A DNA stretch of 64,000 nt from Diplonema papillatum (GCA_030068145.1 JAPJBO010000832.1:1-64000); one strand, 5' to 3'; positions 20,538 through 29,589 are shown, counted from the stretch's first letter. The notes: generated from the letters alone by a model not told the origin. Translations and numbers: made by a program.

Positions 20538-21740
20538 ATGCAAGTCCCGATTACCTCGTTTCCCCAACCTTCATCTCGACCTCTCAAAAGCTGGTTTCGC
20601 ACCCAGACAAGACAGCCCATTATTCAGCCAAGAGTTGCTTCCCGACACCACCACCTCTCGTTCCAGCTTGTGCCTCATCAAACCGCTCGTTCAACAGGTT
20701 GCTGCCTCCGCTTGTCCCCGCATCCGTCGTCGGTCAATCAGCCCTTGGCAATGCAAGTGTCGAGTGCTGTAGACCAGCCGCAAACAATTGTTGCGAGGGC
20801 AATCCTGACTCACGTTGCAACGTCTGCCCGGAGGAATCGGGTTGGAGTCACGAGCCGCGCGCCGGAACGGTTGACCGCACCGATCGTGGCAGCTGCAAGA
20901 CTGCAACGCATGGTCGAAGGAATGTGGGCGGCGTCAACCACAGATACCAGGAAGTATCTCTGGCAACGATTGACAGCATGGGCGCAGCAACATGCTCTTC
21001 CGCTAAATGCAGACACGGCGGTGCTCTTCGTAATGGCCACAGGGGTCTCAATAGGGAGCCAGCTGTCATACAGCAAGACACTGTCTGCAATATTTCGCCA
21101 CCTTGGGTTCAACAACCAGGCACTTTTGAGCGCCGCGTCTGCTCTACGTGCACAGGGAGCGCTGATCCCGGAAACACAGGCACCGCCGATCCCGCGTATG
21201 ACGCTCCTGCGGTGGATTGCTCGACAGACACCGCGTGTTCGCCTTGCTGCTATGGTGGCATGGAAATCCGCCAGCAGATGGGGAGAAACGCAGTGCCTCA
21301 CGTCACAGCAGTTCATCCTCGTCTCCAGCAACGAGGTGATCATCGACTGGTTCACCACGCCGAAGTCAAGCCGAGCCGACCCGTACCGAGCATCTCGACT
21401 TGTTGTAATTGTTGGACCGCTGACGGAGTTTATTGCACACCTCTACCAGAAGCTCGCACCGTTCGCCCAGCTCACCGACCTGACAACGGATCGGCTTACC
21501 AGGAGCTGGAGGCAAGACCCGGTAATGTCTCCATACAGCGCCCACAGTATCAAGCGCGGGGCAATCACCTATCTGCTCTTTCTCCTCGGACAGGGCGCAC
21601 CCATTCAGCCCGAGCTAATCTCCCGAGTAGCCAAGCACCAAGCCGAAGTGGGTTTAGCGTCAATGACTATCCGCTATGCAGGCGATATGATAGCCTTGGC
21701 ACGGGCCCTTCGGACTCAGGATGTTACTCGATTCCTGTAG
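20538..21740 (+). CDS. Tyrosine recombinase of the retroelement
   Basis: 400 residues from the ATG directly after the MITE; the open frame also runs back into the MITE to 20517. The C-terminal catalytic domain shows the tyrosine-recombinase residues: Arg247 in SASRWGE, the HSIKRG box (His336, Arg340), His367 in RVAKHQ and the nucleophile Tyr380 in IRYAGD. The N-terminal part (MWAASTTDTRKYLWQRLTAWA) fits a core-binding domain. Expected role: integrating a circular DNA form by site-specific recombination, in place of an integrase, which agrees with the absence of a target duplication. It aligns along most of its length with the broken copy at 27247-28477. The first 100 residues are low-complexity and their start is uncertain. 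Confidence 0.85.
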   Translation: MQVPITSFPQPSSRPLKSWFRTQTRQPIIQPRVASRHHHLSFQLVPHQTARSTGCCLRLSPHPSSVNQPLAMQVSSAVDQPQTIVARAILTHVATSARRNRVGVTSRAPERLTAPIVAAARLQRMVEGMWAASTTDTRKYLWQRLTAWAQQHALPLNADTAVLFVMATGVSIGSQLSYSKTLSAIFRHLGFNNQALLSAASALRAQGALIPETQAPPIPRMTLLRWIARQTPRVRLAAMVAWKSASRWGETQCLTSQQFILVSSNEVIIDWFTTPKSSRADPYRASRLVVIVGPLTEFIAHLYQKLAPFAQLTDLTTDRLTRSWRQDPVMSPYSAHSIKRGAITYLLFLLGQGAPIQPELISRVAKHQAEVGLASMTIRYAGDMIALARALRTQDVTRFL

Positions 21741-21859
21741 GGCCTGGAGTTACCAGCTTTTATTCTGGAAACTCACGAGATCGCCTGCCTTGTGTAGCAC
21801 GGGCACATACCATAACGCGGCGTGCACATAGCTCACGTCTTCCGCAGACAGAATCAGAA

Positions 21860-23476
21860 ATGAAAGCGCCACTGCATGTCACTTCTGTGGAGCCTATGCA
21901 CATACAACGTCTGCGTGATCGACTTCTCCCCGAAAGAAAGGCTCGTTTCGACGAAGTCTGGAATAAAACATTTTTTCCGACGCTACCACAGCTACCACAG
22001 TCAGTTCCACACAGTTTTTCGCAAAAGAGTAAGTTTCAAGAGCGTCATGCTGAAGAGTTGGTAAAATGCGGAGTTGCCCAGCCTGCAGAAGGCCCAGGGA
22101 AGTTGCAGAATGTTCCCTTTACGGTACTGGAGGAGAAACCCACCGGTTTCAGACAACGGTTCATTCTCTGGACTAAGCAGGCCAACGAAATAGCAGCAAA
22201 GGAGGGGTACAAAGCCGATGTGCCTTTAGGGCATATCTCAAACTATTTGCATGCAGCAATTGACCATTGTGGAAGTATGCGTGATTTCCGTACAGGATTT
22301 TTTGCGATCGAAATACCGATCACTTCACGGGAGTGTTTCCGTTTTCCAACGGACTCCGGAAGTTGGTATGAGCTCACACGTCTGCCCATGGGACACACGT
22401 GCTCACCAGAACTGATGCATACATTGGCCGCCTCAGCAGCAGGTGATCCCGGGTACGTAGTATCAGCATGTGCGGCCACCGGAGTCTCCACCCAAGTGTG
22501 GATAGACAACATCAGGTACACTGGTGATCGATCAGACGTTGTGCGGGAAACACAGCGGCTGGACAGCGTAGCCCAAAAGTGCCGAATCACCTGGAAACAG
22601 GCTGATAGTGTGGATTTGGGTGAACAGTATGATTTCCTAGGTGTTGCTTTTGACCACAAAGAAAAGACAGTAGCTCCAGCACAAAAGTTGCTACAAAAGA
22701 TCGACGCAGTTGACCTATCACAGACCACTGCTTCCGAGTTGGAGTCATTGGGGGGAAGGTTGTTGCATGCAAGCGCTGTGGCAGCTGTGTCCCCAGGCGA
22801 TTTTTGGTTTGCCTTGAAGTTTTTGAGACGCGTAATGAACGCACTCAACCGTGGAGAACGACAGGAAGTGGATATCGTGAAAGTACCTCCGTCCGCAAGG
22901 CGGGAGCTGCAGCGATGGAGAAACGCGGTAAAGAGGTCAAGAAGAATGCAACAGGGCTCACAAGAGCCGGCAGCAACGGTCTTTGTTGATGCCTCTTTGT
23001 CCGGCTGGGGAGGGGTAATTGTAAACCGGACCACGGCCGAGATGACGGTCGTTGGAGACAAGTGGGATAAACTGAGGGCAGATGAACATATCAATGTCTT
23101 AGAGGCATGGGCCTTAAAAGAAACCTTGTCTCGTTTACCGGAATCACTCCGGGGTTCCCACTTAGACATACGGGTGGACAACACCACAGTGATGGGAGCA
23201 GCAAGGAAAGGAGTGAGCTCGCGATCATTCGCGTTGAATCAGGCCGTAATGGCAGCGATACACATCCTCCAGGAGCTCAATTGCACATGGTCGATACGCT
23301 GGGTGAAATCTGGGGACAACCCAGCTGACCTACCCTCTCGTGTGCACCCATCTCGACTAGCTTCCCCTGCACTTGTGCAGGAGGTCGCACAAGCAATCGG
23401 GGCTTTCTTAACTGGCGATGGGGTGGCGGCTGACGGTCGCTGCAAACGTGCAAGCGGCGCAATGCCCCACTCGTGA
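21860..23476 (+). CDS. Reverse transcriptase / RNase H of the retroelement
   Basis: 538 residues. RT palm: motif A MRDFRTGFF (Asp142), motif B RLPMGHTCSPEL, motif C VWIDNIRYTG (Asp216, Asn217) where most RTs have Asp-Asp. RNase H: FVDASLSGWGG (Asp377), INVLEAWALK (Glu415), IRVDNTTVMG (Asp440) and GDNPADLPSR (Asp486/Asp490). The ATG at 21860 is chosen because upstream of it the frame overlaps the recombinase; however that frame stays open back to 20699, so translation as a longer or frameshifted product is possible. The last 47 bases lie within repeat B1. Role: copying element RNA into DNA. No protease domain was seen. Confidence 0.85.
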   Translation: MKAPLHVTSVEPMHIQRLRDRLLPERKARFDEVWNKTFFPTLPQLPQSVPHSFSQKSKFQERHAEELVKCGVAQPAEGPGKLQNVPFTVLEEKPTGFRQRFILWTKQANEIAAKEGYKADVPLGHISNYLHAAIDHCGSMRDFRTGFFAIEIPITSRECFRFPTDSGSWYELTRLPMGHTCSPELMHTLAASAAGDPGYVVSACAATGVSTQVWIDNIRYTGDRSDVVRETQRLDSVAQKCRITWKQADSVDLGEQYDFLGVAFDHKEKTVAPAQKLLQKIDAVDLSQTTASELESLGGRLLHASAVAAVSPGDFWFALKFLRRVMNALNRGERQEVDIVKVPPSARRELQRWRNAVKRSRRMQQGSQEPAATVFVDASLSGWGGVIVNRTTAEMTVVGDKWDKLRADEHINVLEAWALKETLSRLPESLRGSHLDIRVDNTTVMGAARKGVSSRSFALNQAVMAAIHILQELNCTWSIRWVKSGDNPADLPSRVHPSRLASPALVQEVAQAIGAFLTGDGVAADGRCKRASGAMPHS

Positions 23477-23839
23477 GTTCCTCTCTTGTTAAGTACATAG
23501 TACAAGACACAGTTTCCCCTCTTCTTCCCGTTCTGGTTGAATAACTCTGCGCCTAGCTGTTGACGCTGACGGATTCTCGCAGTTCACTGGGGGAATCCAG
23601 ACAAGTCAAGTCACTTGAACAACACAGCCGAACAGGTTGGGTTTAGGGGGGCGGCACAGAGCAATCACTTTTCCCACCCATCCCTCCCCCTTCTGACGGT
23701 CGCTGCAAACGTGCAAGCGGCGCAATGCCCCACTCGTGAGTTCCTCTCTTGTTAAGTACATAGTACAAGACACAGTTTCCCCTCTTCTTCCCGTTCTGGT
23801 TGAATAACTCTGCGCCTAGCTGTTGACGCTGACGGATTC
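23430..23839 (+). repeat. B1-A2-B2 terminal repeat block of copy 2
   Basis: B1 23430-23576 and B2 23693-23839 are identical-looking 147-bp repeats beginning CTGACGGTCGCTGC and ending TGACGGATTC. A2 (23577-23672) follows B1 directly. The B repeats of copies 1 and 2 differ in sequence but both end in GATTC, which probably marks the recombinase crossover point. Confidence 0.88.
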
Positions 23840-23921
23840 CTAGTGAAAAAAACACAGTGGGTAAAATTGGTTTTTTGCCCACTGCCAGTGAAAAAAACTT
23901 CTCAGAGTGAGAGAAAAAATT
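23840..23921. repeat. CACTAGTG palindrome array, right part
   Basis: CTAGTGAAAAAAAC and related A-rich fold-back units with CCCACTG/CAGTGGG; continuation of the array at 19347-19461 interrupted by the retroelement. Confidence 0.75.
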
Positions 23922-24085
23922 TTCCAGAAAAAAATTGGGTTTTTTGAATTTTAAAAGTTTGGAACAAACTCTGCAGTAATTTTTGAGGAAGTTGAGCAAA
24001 AAATTTTTTTTCCAACTTTTTTTTTTGGGGTCCATCGGCTCCGCGGGAGCGTTTTAAAAAGACACAAGGTTCTGACCCTGCATGG
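23922..24085. mobile_element. CATGCAGGG-type MITE, left end truncated
   Basis: Right 164 bp of a copy (TTTTCCAGAAAAAAATTGGG to CCCTGCATGG) followed by TA; the left end is replaced by the A-rich palindrome array. Confidence 0.8.
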
Positions 24086-24090
24086 TACAT

Positions 24091-24330
24091 AGTTGGATTG
24101 GGTGGTTGCGCCTTCGGCGCTTGAATCTTTTATCAAGAGAGATCACTCAGGTTGTTCTCAGTCGATTTCAGTGTGTGGGGTCCCGATCTCAGCGTGTTTG
24201 CGATTCGTTCGCAACACTAACAGTTCGGCTGCCTAGGAGCACTGGACTTCAGTGTGTGGGAGACCCAACTTCAGCGTGCTTGCGATTCGTTTGCAACACT
24301 ATACAGTCGTCTGGTCTTGCACTTGAAGGT
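24091..24330. repeat. Inverted piece of the 343-bp repeat
   Basis: Reverse-complement match to the 13329-14875 repeat, with GGTTGCGCCTTCGGCGCTTG, GCGATTCGTTCGCAACACT and CAGTCGTCTGGTCTTG in the order expected for the opposite strand. Confidence 0.85.
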
Positions 24331-24411
24331 CGTATTTTCCCGTCTTTTTTCCAAGTTTTCGCCGACTGTCTTTCCGACTTTTCCCGGGTTTTACACGCTC
24401 TTTCTCATCTC

Positions 24412-24955
24412 AAAAAGGTCGAGATAAGGGCGCAACCCAAAAACGGGCCAAAAAGGTCGAGATAAGGGCGCAACCCAGAAATGGGCAAAAAAGGTATCGA
24501 TAAGGTCTCATGCGACGGTATCGGGACCGCCGCCATCTTCACTTTGTACCCAGGATACAAAGTGAAGATCCTGTTTGGAGACAAAGTGAAGATTTTAAGT
24601 CGAAAAATCTTCACTTTGTCTCCTGGGTACAAAGTGAAGATCCTGTTTGGATACAAAGTGAAGATCCTGTTTGGAGACAAAGTGAAGATCCAGTTTGGAT
24701 ACAAAGTGAAGATTTTATGTCGAAAAATCTTCACTTTGTATCCAAACTGGATCTTCACTTTGGAGATCTTCACTTTGTACCCAGGATACAAAGTGAAGAT
24801 CCTGTTTGGAGACAAAGTGAAGATTTGAAGTCGAAAAATCTTCACTTTGTCTCCTGGGTACAAAGTGAAGATCCTGTTTGGATACAAAGTAAAGATCCAG
24901 TTTGGAGACAAAGTGAAGAATTTAAGTCGAAAAATCTTCACTTTGTCTCCTGGCT
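24412..24955. repeat. Inverted copy of the composite repeat seen at 11.9-12.5 kb
   Basis: 24412-24530 holds the GGTACCGATAAGGTCGC-type units in reverse, joined through CATGCGACGGTATCGGGACCG to the AAAGTGAAGAT array (24531-24955). The same junction, in the other orientation, is at about 12345-12385 (GGCGGTCCCGATAACGTCGCATG). The two loci are therefore an inverted duplication about 12 kb apart. Confidence 0.85.
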
Positions 24956-24957
24956 GA

Positions 24958-25110
24958 CTGTGGTGTTTACAGTGCATTTTGATGGTGTGAGTGGGTGAGA
25001 TGGGGGTGTGAGATGGTGTGGTTGATGATTTGGTGTTGTGTGGTTTGGGGTGGGTGTTTGAGTTGGTGGGTGGGCTGAGTGGGTTGGGGGGGGTGGGTTA
25101 AGTGTTGCCA
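24958..25110. repeat. GT-rich minisatellite, second locus
   Basis: Degenerate GGTGTGAGTGGGTGAG units with marked G/T strand bias, similar to 17366-17621. Confidence 0.7.
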
Positions 25111-25447
25111 ACACAGGTCTGCGCACAAACTGAGCACAGAAGACTTTTGCTCAGGAATTCGTCTGTGCGCCGTTGTGCAGGAAACGTGAGCGGAATAACA
25201 CGAGGGTAAGCTATTTGTCTTTTTTTCCGTTCTCGTTCTTTTTCATTCCCTGTGAGTGTAGTTCATACACTCCTGTGCTGCTTGGCACATTTCTTATTGG
25301 CTGAAAACGAAAGTGCTCTCCATTCCCGTTCGTGTTGTTGCAGAAGGAGGAGGGAGGGAGAGGGGGCAGGGTAAAACGCCATCCAGGGTCACAAGGCCTG
25401 GACAGTCTTCTGACTGAGCTGTTGAGTGACCTGCTAGAGACTTTTGA
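25111..25447. other. Unassigned sequence
   Basis: No gene supported; a G-rich stretch (GGAGGAGGGAGGGAGAGGGGG) near 25343 and a short inverted motif around CTGTGCGC. Confidence 0.4.
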
Positions 25448-25740
25448 CCAGATACAAAGTGAAGATTTTTTCGACTAAAAATCTTCACTTTGGATTCTAA
25501 CAGGATCTTCACTTTGTACCCCGGATCCAAAGTGAAGATCCAGCTTGGATACAAAGTGAAGATTTTTCGACTTAAAATCTTCACTTTGTATCCAAACAGG
25601 ATCTTCACTTTGTATCCAAACAGGATCTTCACTTTAGAGATCTTCACTTTGTATCCAAACAGGATCTTCACTTTGTATCCGGGGCAGGATCTTCACTTTG
25701 TATCCTGGAGACAAAGTGAAGATGAGCCAAAGTGAAGACC
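25448..25740. repeat. AAAGTGAAGATC array, third locus
   Basis: Same two-orientation motif as at 11296-12355, here mostly GATCTTCACTTTGTATCC. It abuts a truncated MITE. Confidence 0.9.
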
Positions 25741-25743
25741 AGC

Positions 25744-25843
25744 CAGTTTGTTCCAAACTTTTAAAATTCAAAAAACCCAATTTTTTTCCGGAAACTTTTT
25801 TTTTGCCATTTCCAAAAAGACACAAGGTTTTGACCCTGCATGA
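25744..25843. mobile_element. CATGCAGGG-type MITE, left end truncated
   Basis: Right 100 bp of a copy (AGTTTGTTCCAAACTTTTAA to CCCTGCATGA), followed by TA. Confidence 0.8.
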
Positions 25844-25968
25844 TAGTACCAAGTGAGAAGAAGTGTGGAAACAGCATAGAATGTAAATGTTGCCAACAAG
25901 CAAAAAAGAGAGAGTGAAAACAAGAAAAAAGAGCTGTTAAAACGGAAAAGAGGCTGATCAATGGTTTC

Positions 25969-26382
25969 TCAAAGGCCGCGGTTTGGTGTAGTGTGCTGTG
26001 AACCAGCACACTCTGCCGTGCTTTGCTGGTGCTGTGAAGAGGACGGCTGAAGCGCCGGCTGGTGTGGACTAGTTTCTCTTGTCTTAGTGCACTCAGCATT
26101 GGTCGGACCCGGTGCAGGTGCAACTGGTGCAGATACGGCTGGTATGTCAACCTGTGGGTTGTTCGGTGGCACTTCTTCCTTGAATTCTACCGCATCCAGT
26201 GCAGAACGTCGGCCAGGCGGTCGTGGGAGTGCCTTGTGATATCGAAATCCCTCAGTTATGTTAGGGATGAAGCCAGAGGTGACAGAAAATTTTGCCACAG
26301 GGAAGGGGGCTTGTGGCAGCCAAGCGTTCATAGCAAAGTTGCTTTTCAATCCTTCGATGTTGGTTCTTCCTAACCTAGACAA
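25969..26382 (-). CDS. Hypothetical protein or exon
   Basis: A 137-codon open frame. The C-terminal half is rich in Pro, Ser, Gln and Thr; the N-terminal half (ANSMFP-free, with NAWLPQAPFPVAKFSV and FIPNITEGFRYHKALPRPP) looks less repetitive. Just upstream on this strand TTGTCTAG precedes the frame, which could be a splice acceptor, so this may be the last exon of a gene whose other exons I cannot place. It is not recognised and could be a chance ORF. Confidence 0.25.
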   Translation of the reverse strand: MSRLGRTNIEGLKSNFAMNAWLPQAPFPVAKFSVTSGFIPNITEGFRYHKALPRPPGRRSALDAVEFKEEVPPNNPQVDIPAVSAPVAPAPGPTNAECTKTRETSPHQPALQPSSSQHQQSTAECAGSQHTTPNRGL

Positions 26383-27246
26383 GCAGAATTGTCAAAGGGC
26401 ACCCACTAACACTCGAACAGACAGGTTGGTTTTACCAAACAATAATCAATATCGCGCCGAAGGCGCGAAGGAAAAAAACACCACCCTGCAACAAAACCCT
26501 GGATAGCCCTAGGATAAGCATTGGATAAAGCCTGGATAATAGCAATTTTTAACGCCACTAGTTTAATATTCGCGAAATTTCCGGAAAAAAATCGGGTGGA
26601 TAATAGGTCTACCCCCCCTTTAAGTGTTTGCAGAGGTCATCTGAGGCTCGGCTGGGGGGAAACATCCTTAGCAGCCCTTCTAGGACATGACCGACCAGAG
26701 ACAGAACGCTGGGCCCATGGCAAGGTACCAGATGCTGAAAGACCCGCCCGACTTCCAAGCCCAGTTCCTCAGGACCCCCTGCCGGCAGGGAGACCCTGCC
26801 AACGCAACAAGCAGCAACAAGCTCGAACGACTGGGCATAACGCGCCGCAGGCCGAACCAATGTGCCACATTGACGATCGGACGTGTACAAAGCAGACCAG
26901 GCACGAACGCGAAGAGAGCGATGATTGAACCGTTGCGCAAAGCAGACCAGTGGCATGAATGACGTTTACAAGTGACACGTGATTGTCATCATACGTGATC
27001 CACTGCTCTCCTTCTTGCGCACAGCAGACCTAATGGCCGCTGTGTCTCGGCCGCTGCTTCCGGCTCAGCATTCACTCAAACTTCTGCATTGAACGCCCCT
27101 CAGGTTGCCAGTGCAAGACACTTGCAACAATTTTACAAACTTCCTTTTCCTGTTCACAGTCCGTGCACTTCAGCAAATCGTGTTGGCAGAATGATAACAT
27201 TGCGAAGGTCGTTCCATCAGTTGCAGCCAAGCCGAACAATCCACTC
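26383..27246. other. Unassigned sequence
   Basis: No supported gene. Contains a CGCGCCGAAGGCGCG hairpin at about 26454-26468, also found in the 343-bp repeat. It might hold diverged 3' sequence of retroelement copy 3, but no B repeat or RT motif is visible. Confidence 0.35.
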
Positions 27247-28477
27247 TCAAGATGAAAACAGATGGGTCACAGCGCCCCGCTTGATGCTGTGCCCTGAGAA
27301 TCGTGCCATGCTGGGCACGGAGTCCCACATGTGTGAGAGTCTGCTTGTTGTTGTTGTTGTTGTCAGCTTGTCGAACGGTGCAAGAACCCGGAAAATGGAC
27401 GCTATCTGGCCCGTCAGGTCGCCTCGGATCACCGCCCACTTTGACGGAGTAACATGCAGGGTCAGAACCTTGTGTCTTTTTAAAACGCTCCCGCGGAGCC
27501 GATGGACCCCAAAAAAAATTTTTGGAAAAAAAAATTTTGCTCAACTTCCTCAAAAAATACTGCAGAGTTTGTTCCAAACTTTTAAAGTTCAAAAAACTCA
27601 ATTTTTTTCCGGAATTTTTTTTTTTGCCATTTTCAAAAAGACACAAGGTTTTGACCCTGCATGGTAAACGGGTTGGTCTTCGGCCCTTCGGCGTGGCGTG
27701 CCAGTCGATTATCACTTCCGTCGACGTCACCAGAATAAACTGGTCCGACGAAAGGTCCACCACCTCGGCCCACCGAGATGCAGTCTTCCATGCCACAATT
27801 ACCGCAAGGCAAATGTCCGTCCTTTGTGTGAGCGCCCACCGGATGAGACACTCCTTCGGCACCGGCGGTGCTTGGTTCACAGGGATAGCGGCCCCGGTCG
27901 CTCGGAGGGCGGAAGCAAGGCTGAGTAATGGGACGTTGGTGATGCCGATGTGGCGAAATGCTCCGCTCAGCGCCTTCGTGTAAGCCAGCTGGGCTTGGGG
28001 GGACACCCCTGTGGCCAGGACGAATAGGCAGGCCGTGTCCGGATTGATCGGCAGGCAGTTGCTGTGCGCCCATCGGGCTAGGCGCGCCCAAAGGAGCTGC
28101 CGCTGCTGCGATGTTGACGACGCCCACATGCGACTTACGAGCACCTGAAGAAGGTGTTGTGCGGTTGCCGCCGACGTTGACATCTCCCCCGTACGGTTCG
28201 TAGCGCCACCGCCTATCGCCCTCTGGCTCACGTGTTGTAGCACGGCTCTGCCGATTAGCGAGAGACCTTCGGATTCGACGGCAGGCGTTGCGATTCCTTT
28301 GTACAGAACGGGAATTGGTGTTTTGGGAACTGGCGAAGGCTGCGGGAGTTGGCGTGGTACCTTCCTCTGAAACCATGCGAACTTGGGTCTTGGGGAAGCA
28401 ATTGGCGCGTTGTTGGCCGGTGGTGCGGTGTCCGTTGCTGGGCGGAAGGTGACTGGCTTGACTATTGGGGAAAGCAT
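27247..28477 (-). pseudogene. Tyrosine recombinase, broken by a MITE
   Basis: From the start at 28477 the protein follows the copy-2 recombinase closely (MWASSTSQQRQLLWARLARWA, TASRWAEVVDLSSDQFILV with the first catalytic Arg). At 27664 a 213-bp MITE begins; with its TA duplication it adds 215 bases and so shifts the frame. Beyond the MITE the homologous sequence resumes in another frame (VIRGDLTGQIASIF, FSGHSIKRGAVTHL with His and Arg). The region that should hold the catalytic Tyr is not recognisable. A continuous ORF does run through the MITE but joins unrelated frames, so its product would lack the catalytic C-terminus. Confidence 0.8.
27452..27664. mobile_element. CATGCAGGG-type MITE inside the recombinase pseudogene
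   Basis: 213 bp with both ends intact and TA at 27450-27451 and 27665-27666. It splits the recombinase between GRRPT and the VIRGDL segment. Confidence 0.9.
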
Positions 28478-28546
28478 GGGTGACGCGGTGTTGGCTACAG
28501 GACGGAAGGTTACTGACGCGGTGCTGGCTACCGGGGGGAAGGCCAG

Positions 28547-29589
28547 TCAATTCTCCCCGGCCTCCACGTTTCCCCGTGTGTCGCCGTATCCTTTCCGTCC
28601 CTTACCGGCGCCGCCCTTGAACCCCTTCCCACCTTTCTTGGGTGTCGCGTCCCACTTCCTTCTCTGCTCGGTGCGAGCCCTCGCCAGCGCGATCCCGCGG
28701 TGGACGCGGTCGTCCGACTTCTCCTCGACCGCCTGCTTGATGGCACCGGTCGGCACCCGGTCTTTGCACCACGCATGCTTATACATGACGTCGTGCAAAA
28801 GCTTGTTACCAAGCTCGACCTGGTAGCCGTTTTCCTCCCATCCTTCTGCAGACGAAGATGCCATTATCCAATCACGAAGACGCCCAAATGCATCCTCCAG
28901 CGCCGCACCCCCGGCTCGATCCTGCCAGCCCGCGACGTATCGAAACCGAAGATTCGTAACAAGACCCTCCGGGTCGGTCTGCAGCACGCTGATCCATTGA
29001 AGGACGTCCGATGCGTCTTCCGCATAAACCGCGGTCTTCCCATGTTTCCCCGTCGGGGCCGCTTTTTCTCCCTGCATGATCATCTGCATCATTTGCTGCT
29101 GGACCTGCATCATTTGAAGCTGTTGTTGCATCAACTGCCCAAGATCGACATGCGGAGCCGGCTGTCCGGGCGACGTTGAGTGGGGTGGGGTGCGCGGCGG
29201 ACGCGGTGGACCCGGGCGGAACGGTGCCGGTGCCGGTTCGCCCTTCTGCCAGCACCCTTTCAGGCGCGCCTCCTTCTCGAAAAGGCCTGGTTCACCTCCC
29301 AGATTTCGCGAGCCATCGCGGCGACCCGGTTCGCAGACTTGATGCCTTCAAGTTCACTGTCATCAATCCCAAGGGCAGCGGCGATGACAGCTTTGAACGC
29401 GCCCTCGTGCTGGCTCTCCGGGATGGTCTTCACGTGATGCGCGGCCCACTCAATCAGTTCACGCACGTCCAGCGTCCTCCGGCCGCGAGGTTCACCAACC
29501 TTCTCCCGGAAGGCGTCCACAAGTCCTCTCGGAAATTCGAAGTCATACTTCGTGTTTGTGATCCCATCAACCGAGAATACCGACTCCAT
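28547..29589 (-). pseudogene. Gag-like gene with a frameshift
   Basis: Starts at an ATG at 29589 just after A1 (MESVFSVDGITNTKY). The first frame runs to 29260 through a helical domain (RELIEWAAHHVKTIPES). Near the A-run at about 29280-29283 the likely coding frame changes: the downstream frame reads a Pro-rich linker, a Gln/Met-rich coil (QQQLQMMQVQQQMMQM), the conserved GRLRDWIMASSS and ELGNKLLHDVMYKHAW segments, and a Lys/Gly-rich tail to 28547. The last part matches the Gag of copy 2. Whether the shift is a mutation or programmed cannot be told from one copy. Confidence 0.65.

Larger units (their letters stand above)
19462..23839 (+). mobile_element. VIPER/DIRS-like tyrosine-recombinase retrotransposon (copy 2)
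   Basis: A 4378-bp element including one 215-bp MITE. Layout: A1 (19462-19557), Gag (about 19580-20254), tyrosine recombinase (20538-21740), RT/RNase H (21860-23476), B1 (23430-23576), A2 (23577-23672), spacer, B2 (23693-23839). A copies are 96 bp and B copies 147 bp. B1 overlaps the end of the RT ORF. Excision restores the CACTAGTG palindrome with no target duplication, as expected for recombinase-mediated insertion of a circular intermediate. Split direct repeats are typical of Ngaro/PAT elements, while the gene order Gag-recombinase-RT/RNase H is that of VIPER. It is the most complete copy here; only the Gag start looks damaged. Confidence 0.88.

Noticed and set aside
22243-23187. 314-codon minus-strand ORF opposite the RT/RNase H
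   Set aside because: Antisense shadow of the RT gene with no domain features.
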